From the NCBI GenBank assembly GCA_037074765.1, contig JBAMDO010000130.1:62001-126000 (forward strand): a DNA stretch of 64,000 nt, written 5' to 3'. This DNA is from Mansonella perstans (Eukaryota > Nematoda > Chromadorea > Rhabditida > Onchocercidae). Positions 12,571 through 28,830 of this stretch are shown here, piece after piece. Position 1 is the stretch's first letter. Every line of letters starts with the position of its first letter. Made by a program: the position numbers and the translations under genes. A model generated the notes under the pieces. It saw nothing but the letters and a program-made list of their open reading frames with translations. It searched no databases and was not told the DNA's origin.

Positions 12571-14239
12571 ATGAAGATTTTTTCAGTTCAGGTGCTTCAT
12601 AAAGGCCCTGATGGTAAAGCAAAAGCTCTCAAATCTGCTCATGATTTGAGCAGTTTCAGTTTCTTTCAGCGTAGTTCCGTTCAGGTTGGTTGGTTGACCT
12701 ATTTTTATAAATTTATTTGCTCAAACATTGTTGGTCTCTAAAATAGCAGTACCGATTTTGATGATCGGAAATTTAAAAAAAAAAAAAAAAAAGTGAACAA
12801 AAGTAGGATGTGTATTGCTTTTATGAAATTTTTTACTTATCAAAGTTGGTGTAAATAAGATTGTTGGAGTATTTAGTTACGGATTTGTTTATTTGATCTT
12901 ACTGAATGTATTGAGTGCAATTTGATTTTCAGGAATTTATGATTTTTACGGGAAAACTATTGGTTGAACGTTCTGCCTTGACGAGTCGAAGTTCTGTGAA
13001 AGAAAATGAATATTTCTGTCATACGTAAGTCAAATTGCTTTATTTGATATTTTATTTAAAATTTTCATGTCTCTACTTTATAATTTATTTTTTTCCGCAT
13101 GTGGAAAATATTTTTAATATTTTTGGATTCTCAATTTTTATGTTGGCAGTCCTACTACTACTATCGAGTAACTTATTTTATTTCTTTAACAAAATTTACC
13201 TTGTAAATCTTCAGATTGGTACGACATGACGGATTATCGGGCGTTTGTGTAACGGATGCTGAATATCAACAACGTGTCGCATTTTCTATGTTACGCCGAA
13301 TCTTGGATGATTTTGCAGCCAAAGTGCCACCAATTCAATGGGTTCAATTTTTTTTCTTTTTTTTTTATTTTATAACTTAGAGTGTATAGCTTGGAATTAC
13401 AAAAATGTGGAAATGTTTTTTAAGAAACATAACAGTTAATTGTTAACTTAAAAGTTTAATAACAGCTCCCAGTAAGTTTTTTTGTGAATACCGGGCCAGT
13501 GGTAAGAGCAACAATTTATTTTTCATACTCAGAAACCAAAAGATTATTAAGACCACATATAAATAAATGTTTGATAATGGAATTAGCAGTCGTTTTTTAG
13601 CGATTTTTGATTGGAACGCTCTGACAACTCTTTGTAAGAAGAGAATAGAAAGATTGCCTTATTAACAAATTTTATTTCATTGACTGAAAGAATTTCACTT
13701 CCTATTATTCAGTTCTTCAACGGTCACCGTTACTTTGCTTATTATATATATTTCATTTCGTGGAAAACTGCTATGTAATTTTCAGGCACAAATAAAAAGT
13801 GAAAAAGACTGCACCTATACAGGTTTACCGGAGCTACTGGTGAAATGGCAGAATCCCCGAGAAGCAGATGCGATGACTCGAGTTCAGGTTAACGAAGGAT
13901 TTCTTTCCTTTTCCGTTTATACAGCAAGAGAGTTTAATCAAATTTGAAATTATCTGTTGAAGCTTACTTGTTGCTAAATTTTCCTCATATGCAAATAGAA
14001 ATTTCCGCTTCGATAATTCTGTTTTACCTTTGTTGTTTAGACTGTCATCCATGTTATGAATATTTTTTTAGGAAGAAGTAGAAGAGACGAAGGTAGTTTT
14101 GCATAATACGATACAATCGGTACTGGAACGTGGTGAAAAGCTTGATGACTTGATTGCAGCCAGTGAAGGCCTCTCCAATCAAAGTAAATTATTTTACACC
14201 CAAGCAAGAAAGATGAACAAATGCTGTAGCTGGACTTAA
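12571..14239 (+). CDS. ykt-6: R-SNARE YKT6
   Basis: Prenylated v-SNARE working in ER-Golgi, endosomal and autophagic membrane fusion. Five exons: 12571-12684, 12933-13024, 13215-13341, 13786-13887 and 14072-14239, giving 200 aa (human 198). The N-terminal longin domain contains SSFSFFQRSSVQEFMIF. The linker keeps YQNPREAD-type residues (KWQNPREADAMTRVQ). The SNARE helix carries the zero-layer Arg in VLERGEKLDDL. The C-terminus CCSWT gives the paired cysteines expected of YKT6: the first for palmitoylation, the second as part of a CaaX-like box (CSWT). The last residue Thr is unusual beside the CAIM end of the human protein, so prenylation is inferred from the family. All junctions are GT/AG and in phase. 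Confidence 0.95.
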
Positions 14240-16747
14240 TGTATTTCACATGTTCCTTGTTTTTATTTTTATATGTATTGCTTTCACTCTGTCTTGTTTT
14301 TTTTCCTTTTGCCATATCTCTTTTTTGCCTAATTAAAAGTAACAGGAAGTATAACTTGTCGATTCAGCTTGTTTTTCTCTAGCTTTTCTTAAATTTTCTG
14401 TTTTACGAAATCTACATTTGCATATTACCACATGCTATCAAGACGAAAGGCATATGCTTTGTTGTAAAAGCAGTTCCCAGAATTTTTCGTTGATTTGTCG
14501 TGATAATCAGTAGAGACAAACAATGAAAATACTTGCATCATCGGCAGTTCCGTTAATTTGAGAGAACTCGAGGGAAAGAAATAGCGAGGCTCCAAATGAT
14601 AATGAAATGAAAACTGAAGTATTATGATTGAGTCCATTTCTTTTTTCCTAGATGATATTCATATATTATCGGTGGTAAAAAATTTATAGAATTCTACAAA
14701 GAACTTACAATATAGTCATAGACAATTGATAAATGCATAGAATAGACATGATATTGGTGGACAAATTTGTCTCTTGATGATTTAATGATGGTTTAAAGAG
14801 TGATAATAAACAAAGAAGTCTCAACTTTTCTACAATATGAAGAGATATGTAATCACTCCATAATTTGTATCAGTTACAAATTCTCATTTGAAAAATTTCT
14901 GTGAAATTTATAGCTCATTTAAAAAATATTCCACATTTTTTGTATTTCACTATTTCTTCCTTAAAATCACATCTTCCATGTGTTTTTGTTTTTTTAAATT
15001 ATAATTTCCCGAATTATGCTGCCGTTGAATTGTACTTTGACAATTGAGTATTGATGTGGTAGTATTTAGATATTGACTGAATTGAGAAATTGGAAATTTT
15101 GAAAACTACACGGCAATTTTCAATTTGCTAATACTTTTTTAATTGGATAAATTTTTTTAAGATGAATTTTTGGATTTTTGCTTCTTTATTTATTGCTTGC
15201 TATTGATGACGTAATGTTTTGAGCGAAGTTGCATATCTATCATTATTATTGTTAAATTGCTTTATTTAGAGTTTTGTTTTATTTTTAGTTTGTCTAAAAT
15301 CTTGCTAAAAGATAAGCATTGAAGTAGAAGGATAAAATTTTTAAATCATCTTATCTTTTAATCTTTAATCTTCCAAACTTTCTTGTTGTTGTTTGTTTGC
15401 AATAACAAAGTAATCTTACGTAAAATGGCTAATCTTCATGATGCTTTATCAAAAATATTTAATGCATCGTAGGAAAAGAAAAAAATCATCAAAGAGTCAA
15501 ATGTATGACATTAATGATCAATTTATTGTAGTTAATGTTGATAAATTTAAAGCTATGGATTTATAAATGTAAGTGATCAAATGTTCACAATAAAATAAGT
15601 ATATTTGAAGGCTTTCATAAATTTTGTTATTAAAAGCACATTATTTTACACGACATGAAACATCTCAGTGAATTGATTTAATTAATGTTTAAATTTTAAT
15701 TGTGGTAGAAATTTATTATTAGGATTGTAAATCATATATATCTTATTGCATTCTGAAAGTAATTTCTAGTCCCTGATTGTCATTTTTTTTTTCAAAAATA
15801 TATTAATCCCTTCATTTTTTTTTTTTTTTAAAATATTACATCTACCTTTTCATTCTTTATTTCTGTTTCAAATTAAAATTTAAAAATCTCAACTTACATA
15901 TAAATTAATACACTATTCTGGATGGGATTTCAGAATTCGTTGCATGTAATGCATGGCTCATCAGGTTGAAAAATTCAGTTAGCAAAATTTCAGATGTGCA
16001 TGTAAAAGATGATTTCTGGTAAAGTATAAGCAAGTTTTTGTTTATCATTCTGAACGAAAACTTTTATATTTTCTTTTCTCATTCCTCTCTTTCTTTTTCT
16101 ACATCTTTTTTTATTAATGTCACAACAAAAAATCTGAAAAATTGATGATAATTCCATCATCTTACTATATTATTCATTGAGAGTATTGATGTTTCTTCTT
16201 TTCATGTTATATTTTCCAATGGATTCAGAATAAGATTGAAGAACACGGGAGATTTAAACATGTAAATGACTTTAGATGATTCAGATGACCTTAGATGATT
16301 GAGATGACCTTAGATGATTGAGATGACCTTAGATGATCTAGATGACCTTAGATGATTGAGATGACCTTAGATGATCTAGATGACCTTAGATGATTGAGAT
16401 GACCTTAGATGATCTAGATGACCTTAGATGATTGAGATGACCTTAGATGATTGAGATCACCTTAGATGATTGAGATGACCTTAGATAGTGAGATGAAAGA
16501 CAAAATTAAGGGAAGCATATGTATAATATACATATAAATCAACAATACTTTTATTGCTTAACTGTTTTGCATTGGAATAATTATCATTTCTCACAGTATT
16601 AATAACTACCGTTATATTTGCTATTACAACACTTATACATTTTTACGTACAATACGTTATGATTCAAATTTGGAATGGATTGATTATTAGACGTTTGAAG
16701 AATCTTTCAATAAAATTCCTATTAGCTTTTTACTTTTTTTTTAGAAG
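14240..16747. other. interval between ykt-6 and nmt-1
   Basis: No exon supported. It is A+T-rich with several T runs and contains the 19-bp minisatellite at 16266-16490. Confidence 0.55.
16266..16490. repeat. 19-bp minisatellite, about 12 copies
   Basis: Tandem GATGACCTTAGATGATTGA and GATGACCTTAGATGATCTA units, partly alternating. It lies about 260 bases before the nmt-1 start codon, so it sits in the likely promoter or outron. Confidence 0.92.
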
Positions 16748-19993
<3,246 letters not shown>

Positions 19994-20103
19994 GTTAATT
20001 CTTTGTTAAAGCTATAGCTGCTACGATTATTTCTGTTATGTTTTTATGAATATTTTCATAGATTTTATCAATGCATGATACCACACTGATCTTTTAAATT
20101 TGA

Positions 20104-20109
20104 AATAAA
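20104..20109 (+). promoter_or_regulatory. AATAAA poly(A) signal of nmt-1
   Basis: AATAAA lies 110 bases after the nmt-1 stop codon. Confidence 0.6.
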
Positions 20110-22176
20110 GTGGTGTTATCTAGCTAATGTCTGGGATAGTTTTTTATTCAAAAGTATTTCCTTTCTGTGGTTGAAAACCAAACTTTCGTTATCCATACTA
20201 TCAGAAAGTTAGAAATTTGACGAAGTGACTTATATGATCACATGAAACCAATTCGAAACGTTTAAGTACGAATTTGAAAATTTGCGTATTTTATATGTTT
20301 GTGGTAGTTTAGCAGTGTTTATAGTAAAATGAGTGTAATTTATGAATCGAAATTTCAAAAAAGTAGAAATGCTACAGCAGATATTTCAGCTGTGAAAAAT
20401 CAAAAAAAAATTTTTGAATTTTACTTGTAGCAAATTGTTGGTTGTGTGTCCTACTACCTTTCTGTTGTATCAGGTTATCTATAGTAGGAAGCATTTCCTT
20501 GCTTAAAATAAAATGTTGTCTTTTCGGGTTTAATAATCTCATCTTTCATCACATGAAATTAATTTATTCTAGAATTCTAGAATCTGAACATACATCTTGA
20601 GCACCTTCAAAATATCGTTAATTTTTTAATTAGTCAAAAACAAAGTATTTTTGAATGATTTTTTGTGCATTATTAAAAGGAATTGACTACTTATTCATTT
20701 GTGTTTTTATAGATTTATAAATGCAACTTTTTTTTTTTGAATCACAGTTAAATGCAATTCTTAAATAACAGCTTTTACTTCTGCTTATATTTTTAATAAC
20801 TTAATGCTTTATGGGAACGCTTTAGCTTTAGCAATCGTATAAATCCAATTTTTGGAAAATTTGAAGATATTTTTAGTTTTGATATACGAGTGCTACTGAT
20901 ATCGTTTTTCATTTCTGTTTGCTATTTATGACTTATCATTTTTTCCTCTCACAAAGTTTGTTTCTTCCCATTCCTGCATTACATTATACCGATAAATTTG
21001 ATTATTAATTTAGGAATGAAATATTATTATCTGTTCTGCTTAAGCTTAAATTTAAGATTAAAACTGATGGCTGTTCTGTTTTAAGCTTAAATTTAAGATT
21101 ACAAGATTATTGTTAGTAGTCAGTTGACAAAATTTAGGATAACATTTAATTGCAAACAATTTTCAATAGATACTTCTTTGCTAAGTTGAATCATTTCAAT
21201 TTCAAAAAATGATTTATTGCTTTGTGAAATAGAATGATAAATAAATTACAGTGCGTTATCTTTCAGAGTTTGACATTTGCAATGGTAGTAATTATTTGGG
21301 ATTTTTTGCTCATTGTCATAATTACTTATTTTATTATCCAGTGTCCTGTATTTTTTTTTTTTTTTTTAAGTAATCATTACCATTTTTAAATACTAAAATT
21401 GAACTTAAATGATTGGTTGATTTTTGTAAATTAATTTCATCATTTTATTATTGCTGTTGTGTTAAATGAAAGTGCGAAATATTTTGCAACTTATGCTGCT
21501 ATAATTTGTCATGTTATTATCGTATCTTGAAATGGTATGTGGAATTAAACTTAACAAAAGATTTAGTAGTAATTAATAAGTGTACTTACAGGTGCATACA
21601 TACAGTAACACACGCATTACATACACGTTTGTTGAAATCCATTTAATTGTAACTGTTTAAAACTTACTGATGATAATTCTTGAATGTTTGAAGTCGTGAA
21701 GCAATTCTTTTTTTTTTTTTTTTTGTTTTTATTAAACAATTTTCGAATTAATTAATTAATTGGGCAACAAAAACGAAAAAATTAGTTTTAGTAGAAAAAA
21801 AATTTGAGAAATCTTTTTTCGGTTTCTTTTTTCATTTGTTAATAATATGTGTATATACAATACTGTTGGATCTGGAAAATTTTTCCAAAATTTGCGAAAA
21901 ATTCGAAAACATTTTTTCTGATGTTCATTACAATCTTTCATAGATTACAATTAAACATTGAATCACAGCCAAATCGTTGTATGATTATTATACATTAAGA
22001 TAGATGATTTCATGATAATATCACGATTGATTAATTATCAATCAATCAATGATTTGAAAAGAAAATCATTCGTGTAATTTGTTGAATTGTAATAAATAAT
22101 TGTAACACACTTACTTTACTATCACTGTAACACTGTCAACATTTGTCGTCGTTTTTTGAGTTTATAGAAATTTTGT
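20110..22176. other. convergent intergenic region
   Basis: Lies between the + strand nmt-1 and the - strand gene ending at 22177. No exon supported. It contains a direct duplication at about 21032-21105 (two copies of a block with TTAAGCTTAAATTTAAGATTA) and several homopolymer runs. Confidence 0.55.
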
Positions 22177-22550
22177 TTATTGTAGCGTTTTCTTTTTTCC
22201 TAACACAATAGTTTGTTTTAATATAGCAGAAGATTCTGATTGCCATGATGGTTCAGTATCATTCGGAATATCTTTAGCAAGCAATACGATCATTGGTCGT
22301 GGTGATGTACTACTGTCGAGAAATCTCGGAGTTGATGATTTAGTATTGCTATCGAGAAATCTCAGATCTGGTATTTCTGATTGAATATTAGATTTACTAT
22401 GTTTTGTTGTTGAGTTTAAAAATATCGTAGGTTTTTTCCTTCGTTGCTTTTCATTCAACTTTCTCTCATCTCTTTCTGGAATTGCTAAATCCATTGAAGA
22501 TTTTTGACTGCTTCTTTTGGATCTAGCCATAATCAATGATGATGGTGATG

Positions 22551-22582
<32 letters not shown>

Positions 22583-25521
22583 GATGATGATGACCTGTTC
22601 GATGATTTTTGACTGCCTGTTTTGGATCTAGCCATAATCAATGATGATGGTGATGATGATGATGATGATGGTGTTGATGATGATGATGATGATGATAATG
22701 ACCTGTTCGATGATTTTTGACTACCTGTTTTGGATCTAGCCATAATCATTGATGATGGTGATGATGATGATGATGATGACCTGTTCGATGATTTTTGACT
22801 GCCTGTTTTGGATCTAGTCATAATCATTGATGATGATGGTCTGTTCGATGATTTATTTTTCGTTGATGAAACATCGTTCTTAAAATAAATTGGCAAAATT
22901 TTTCGTTCAATTAAATTTTTATTGATTTTCTGTATTGTATCTTTCATTATATTGGCTATTTTTTCATTTTCTCTAAATTTTCCCTTTTTTTTTTTAAATC
23001 CATATTGAAACTGTAAATTTAAAAACGAAATAACTTTTAAAATTTACCTCTCCTGTTTTCATTTTATATTTTAATTTCAATTCTGTTCCATTTTCTGTGG
23101 AGTGATGATGATGATGACGATGATGATGATGATGATGATATTGATGATATTTCAATGATCCTTGATTATTTTGTTTCATTCTGATTTTTTTCATCAATCT
23201 TTTAAAGTGTAAAGGTTGTGGTGGTATTGTTGAAGAATCTCGCAAATTCATTTGTATGGATTGAATTTTTCGTCTTGTTAAATTGCCATCAATATTGGTG
23301 ACATTTTTTCCGAATGATTCGTTATTTTTCGTTTCATCTGAATATTTTATGAAATCTCGAGATTTAACTCTCACTGCATGAACAGTATATGGTAGAGGCC
23401 TATGTTTTTTAAGAAACTTCCTTCGCAGTTTAGTTCTGAGTAAATGTTTTAGCGTTCTTTTGCGGTGTATTGGCAGTTCAGTTCTGGGTAAATTTCTCAA
23501 CGGTCTTTTGCGTATTGAAGTTATTTTTATCGAATCTACTGTCTGAAATTTTAATTTCATTCAAATTTCAGCCATATGAAAAAAAAGGAAGGAAATGAAG
23601 TTAATTAAAAAAATTACGATATCCTAGGCTATTAAGGCCTGCAAATAAACCTAGCCTTTATAGTATATACAATTAAAAAATAGCTCCATACGAATATAAT
23701 TATAATGTGTAAGTTATAGAAATGTATGTAATTATAAAATAATTGAAGTAAAGATTAACATGGACATGCAAAATATCATCCTTCACTATTAATTAATAAG
23801 TAAATAATTAAAATATAAATGAAGTGAAGCATGGCAATTACGAGCATACAGAAAATGATCATTCATTTTTTCTTTTTTTTCAATTTCAATAATTGAAATT
23901 ATTTTTTAACTTAGAATTCAAAGGATTTAAATTTTTGTAAATTTTTTTTTTGCCAAATTTTGTGACACTAAAGATAGAGTTGAATTGAGTTTTATCTTTC
24001 ATTTTGATTTAGATATTAATTACGATTTAAACATATCGTATTTTAATATGTTGCTTTCATACTTACGGTTGTACTCTTGGATAACGTCTTTCTGGGCGTT
24101 TCAGTTCTAGACGATTTGCTATGTTGATAATGATCATGATAACGATGCCATTTTATCCACTGTTTTATTTTTCTTTTAGTAAACTGACCATAAGATTTAG
24201 TTTCTTCTGTACTCCATTGCTCTTCCATTCCTTTAAATGTACCCTAACTTGTATTCGTAACGATAAATTTCCTTTCTGATCGATTTGATCTTTCTTCAGT
24301 TGCTGCTAACTTTACTCTTAGTGCTTCAGTTTCTTCAGTTTCTCTTAGTATTTACCTCATTTCTATACATCCTAAAAAAATCTATTACCGCCTTTTATCC
24401 TATCTCTACGTATTCATTCCCCAGTTTATACCGGTCCTACCAAGAAAATGACTGAAAATGAACCTGCATATCTTGCAATTATTATGCAAAATATCAAATA
24501 GATAATGATGCAGTATACTGTGATAACTATGATAATAATAAAATAGATCGGTATGTAAGTTGTGTAAGTTTCAGGATTTTCTGAAAATTTTGATTTCATG
24601 AATTTCCTTTTTTTTTTTGAACTTATATTGTATACTTTGCATAGTAATAAACCTTCGATCACTTTACCCATAAATTTATAACTATATGCCCGAGTAGATT
24701 TTGACTTAACCGATCGTTTCACTCTTCCATTAGAACAATTTTGGGCGAGTAGTTCGATTTGATTATTTCGTGCTATGAATGTTATTTGTTTTACCATGCA
24801 TTTCCATCCGATCTGCAATCAATCGGATTTCTGTGGAAATGATTTACCGAATAACTGATTCAAAATAAATGAACAAATAATTGATTAATTCAGAGGAAGA
24901 GAAAAAAAATTAGAAAGAAATGAATAAATGTATCACGATAAAATTAAGTTTTATTATGGAACTTTCTGGATAAAGAGCTTAATTATTGTCATGCTTGTAA
25001 AAATTATTACATAAATATCAGCACTGATGCTATCAACGATAAGCGTATGTTGTTGCATAGGTGTTGAATTTAATTTAGCATTTAAAAAACATCTTTGAAC
25101 ACGTCCTAAACATTCCCAATCATTGATCTGTAAAAATTAATTAATAAAAATTACTTAAACCTCAATTTTTTTTAAATATCTAATTTACTAATAAAATTAA
25201 TTTTTGCAATAAACAGTTGCTCATTAGCACATTTTACAGTAATGGATGGGAATTTTTTTATTAATCAAAGTTTTTAAAAATTAATTAGATTTAGTTAATT
25301 TTTTGATTTAATTTTTTTTTTTTTTTTTTTTTTGGATGAACAATTTCTTAATCAAAAAATTTTCTTTTCAAAAAAAACTCAAATTGTAGTCAAATTTAAA
25401 AATGAATGAGAACGTAAGTTACAGAGAAAATATGCAAATGAGTTGTTGTTGATGAAATTATACTAATCATTTTGATACTTTTGGTGCATTGTGTCACAAT
25501 TTTCGCACACATTCCTTCATA
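22177..25521 (-). CDS. unrecognised Cys-rich, then basic Ser/His-rich protein (5' end not found)
   Basis: Seven exons, read right to left: 25521-25423, 25127-25011, 24812-24636, 24305-24249, 24183-24067, 23542-23048 and 23010-22177. All are phase 0 with GT/AG borders, and together give at least 631 aa; the start codon lies further right and was not found. Exons 1-3 carry C-x6-C pairs (CAKIVTQC, CLGRVQRC) and W-E/K-C, like a small extracellular module. Exon 6 is Lys/Arg-rich with repeats such as RKRPLRNLPRTELP and a His run at about 23101-23138. Exon 7 holds four tandem modules of MARSKTGSQKSSNRS plus poly-Ser. The final intron would be only 37 nt, short even for nematodes, yet it joins two open frames in phase. 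Exon 3 read through its donor instead encodes a hydrophobic tail and stops at 24426. I do not know the function. The grouping into one gene is inference. Confidence 0.5.
22530..22860 (-). repeat. coding tandem repeat with (GAT)n poly-Ser tracts
   Basis: Modules of roughly 60-110 bp share TGTTCGATGATTTTTGACTG and GTTTTGGATCTAGCCATAAT blocks, spaced by (GATGAT)n. On the - strand they encode MARSKTGSQKSSNRS followed by 3 to 10 Ser. Copy length differs only in the triplet runs, so the frame is kept. Confidence 0.85.
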
Positions 25522-26261
25522 CTGAAATCAGTTTTTATGTATTCAAAATAGAATGTTGAAAGGTGTAAGCAAAATTAATTCCATTTCCATCGTATTATAA
25601 TTGACATAAATACAGCGTAAAATAATGAGATTAATGACTAACAATAAATATAGCGGTAGCTGGATTAATGAATGGCATAATTCATGAAAGAGCACTTTAC
25701 ACATTCAATCATAATTTCTCAACAAGAATGTATCATATGTTGTAATTTGTAGTCATGAATTAGATAGACATGTGTGATAGATAATTGAGCATCATTAGTA
25801 TTTATTTTAATTAAATATTTCTAATCATTAAAATCACAAATTAGTATGAACCTGATATTTTGATAAATTTATTGAAATTACAAATGGCAGTTTGTGAGTG
25901 CTAACAAAAGCACTAATGTTCTGTCCGTTTGTCGTATTGATAAAAACGAACATTGTCGCATAAATCATAAATCGCATAGAAGCCGAGAAATTTCATTAAT
26001 TAATGATTATCAAAGCTACAAATTTATTTGCTTATATACATTAAGCATTTTATGCTTAATTTGCATATTTCGACAAATAAAAATTTGTGGGAAATTTTTA
26101 CGAATATAAATCAGTGGCAGATATGTGACGTTTTTTTTCAACCATTGATAAAATTCCGTTTCGAGAAATTTCTTATCAGACAATAAGATTGGCATTCATT
26201 ATCAATTAATCAAACAGAGAGCATTTTTTCTCAAAAATTCGTTTTTTAGGGAAAAACCTTA

Positions 26262-26605
26262 TCATTACCATTTTCATTATTATCATTACCAGCATATAAT
26301 CATTATCAAAAAAATTTATTATCATTGTGATTTTTGTTACTATTATCATTTTATTATCATTATTGTTATTATTACTATTTTTGTTTTTATTGTTATTGTT
26401 ATTATTACTATTATTAATATCATCTTACCATTATTACTACTACTGCTGTTATTGTTTGTTACTATTACTATCATTATTGTTATTGTAGTTTTTGTTATTT
26501 TTGTTACTATTTCTATTATTACTATTATTAATATTATAACCGTTATTATTACAATTATAATTGTTACTATTATTATTAATACTATAATCATTATTACTAA
26601 CGTCC
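26262..26605. repeat. impure (TTA/TTG)n trinucleotide tract
   Basis: Mostly TTATTATTAC, TTGTTATT and ATTATC units. The long hydrophobic open frame opposite it is a by-product of the triplet composition. Confidence 0.8.
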
Positions 26606-27681
26606 AGTTTGCAAAGAAATAGATAACGTCCAAGTTATCTATTTGCAAAATTTTCGCTTTTTTTGCTCACATTACATATCAGTCTGAATTTTTCAATTCT
26701 TTACCTTTCAGCATTATTTTGATGTATTTACGCCTTTTTAGTGTCACGTCACTTCACTTAAAGCTAATTGCAAATGTTTTAAGTAAGTTAAAAGTCATCA
26801 AGTCATTTTTAATAATTATGTAGCAGTTTGTCATAATTGTATCAAGTTTTTGGAGACGTAAGATTTTTGACGTATTAATTATGCACCATATCATCATGCT
26901 TAGAATACAAATCATTTCTGAGATAATTTTCTAGTGTACTTAAAATTTTAATGCTGTTGAAATGGATCATTTGATTTGTTGACATTCTCATTTCGTCTAG
27001 AAATTATTTCAGATTTTCTTTGCATTTTTTTCTTCTTTTTTCTTGCACCATTTTTCAATAGCATAATTTTTGCATGATTTGGAATGTGGTAGAAAAGTGA
27101 GATATGAGTTAGATAGGAAAATAAAACAAATTTGAGAACAAGAAAATACACTCCGGAAAATAAAACTTTTTTGTTTTTTCTGAAAAATAAACTTTTAAAA
27201 GAGAAAAATAAACTTTGGACGATCTGATCTTTATGATTATGATCGTGATACAAATTCTGTTCCTAAGACATGTCAGATAAATGCTAAATCGTAGCATACT
27301 GGTTGCAATTTATTTATCAGTTGCAGATTTAGAAGCAGATGATTCAATGTATCATTGAGATCATTGACTAGTAATGATAAGATAATGATACGAAAGATGA
27401 TGATTAGTAAAAAATTATTTAAGAGAAGGCAAGTTAGTAGTAGAAGCAGTGTATATGCTTTTTATTTTTCTCACTTTTTAAATTCCTCATTTGCTTTAAT
27501 TGTAGCATATACCCATGGGTAATGAAATATAGTTGTTGCTTGGATAAATGATCTTTTAACTTTTGTAAGCGCTTCATTCACTGCTGCATAGTAGTAGCAT
27601 TCGTTTTCTTTGCATTTAGAGAAATAATCGTTGAGAGCGAAAGACAAAATATTGAATTACTATCATATTTGTACATCACGT

Positions 27682-27800
27682 AATTGTAACATAACGCATG
27701 TGACGTTACCCATTTCACGTCCGATTTTTCAAGTTAAGCAACGTTGGACCTGGTTAGTACTTGGATCGGAGATGGGTTGGGAGTCCCAGGTGTCGTAGAC
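27682..27800 (+). pseudogene. 5S rRNA relic
   Basis: The 3' two-thirds match nematode 5S rRNA closely: CGTCCGAT, CAAGTTAAGCAACGTTG, GGTTAGTACTTGGATCGGAG and the closing GTCGTAGAC. The 5' third is badly diverged and would not pair well with the 3' end. The internal promoter box C is kept and a TTTT terminator follows at about 27804. I recall this from the general 5S sequence; divergence points to a pseudogene, but a variant functional copy is not excluded. Confidence 0.8.
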
Positions 27801-28788
27801 AACTTTTGCTCGATTGCATGCTTTATATTTGATTACAGTCGTTTACTATCTTTTCGTATGTTGTCGTATCTATTGTGTATTTCGATATGTCGTTTCAATT
27901 AAATGGGATAAGGCACAGACATTACAGCAAATCTTTACAATCGAAATGTCGCCTATTACTATCCATACACTAGAATATAAGCTATTGAAATTTCATCTAT
28001 CTCAATATCCACATTACGATATTATTTGATGAATTGTCATCTATTACTGTCAACATTAGGCATTATTAGTTGTGTCGAAATATACCTATTATGACAATAT
28101 TAGTTGTCAAAATATCAATTAATTACTGTCAATATTAGGATATTATTAGCTGTTGAAAAATGTACTAGAAATAATAAAGTCAATATTTATTTAAAGTTAA
28201 TAAAATCAATATTTATTATAATAAAGTCAGTATCGCGTTTCCTTTCCCAATTCCGCAGTTAGAGTCGGATAAAAAGAAAAAAAGTTATTTTGATTATAAT
28301 TTACCTAAATGAATGATGATAAATTCATAATTGAATGAATAATTTGAATCATTGATGGAAAAAGCAAAGATCAACAAAAAATGATTGTTTTGCCCATTTA
28401 ATGCGGTAAATCCAGAAATGCATTTGTGTCACCATCATTCCTTTTTTCACATAAATCATTCTGGCATATGGGACAAATAGAGCTATTTGATTACAATTTG
28501 ATCATTTTTAAATCTTTCTTTCTTTTACTTTTCTTTTCGTTTAGTTATTTTCAAAAAAAAAAAAAAAAAAAAAGAAAAAAAAGCAATTTTCTCTTTTTCA
28601 ATTCCTGCAGGAATTCATTTGGGAATTGGAAAATGCTGATTTTGTCAATTTGAGGGAAAAAATTTCTTTTCTATGAGATAAAATAAATTGACAGTGGTAA
28701 ATTATACCAATTGAAATGAATTGCACCATAATATTTGTGTGTAATGAAAAATAATGTAAAAAGGGAAAAATGGTGATAAAGAGAAGGA

Positions 28789-28830
28789 AAGAGAGAGAGA
28801 GAGAGAGGGAGAGGGAGAAAGAGAGAGGGA
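28789..28830. repeat. (GA)n-rich microsatellite
   Basis: Interrupted GAGAGAGA and GGGAGA units. Confidence 0.8.

Noticed and set aside
26346..26648. 100-codon Ile-rich frame on the - strand
   Set aside because: Composition effect of the TTATTA tract.
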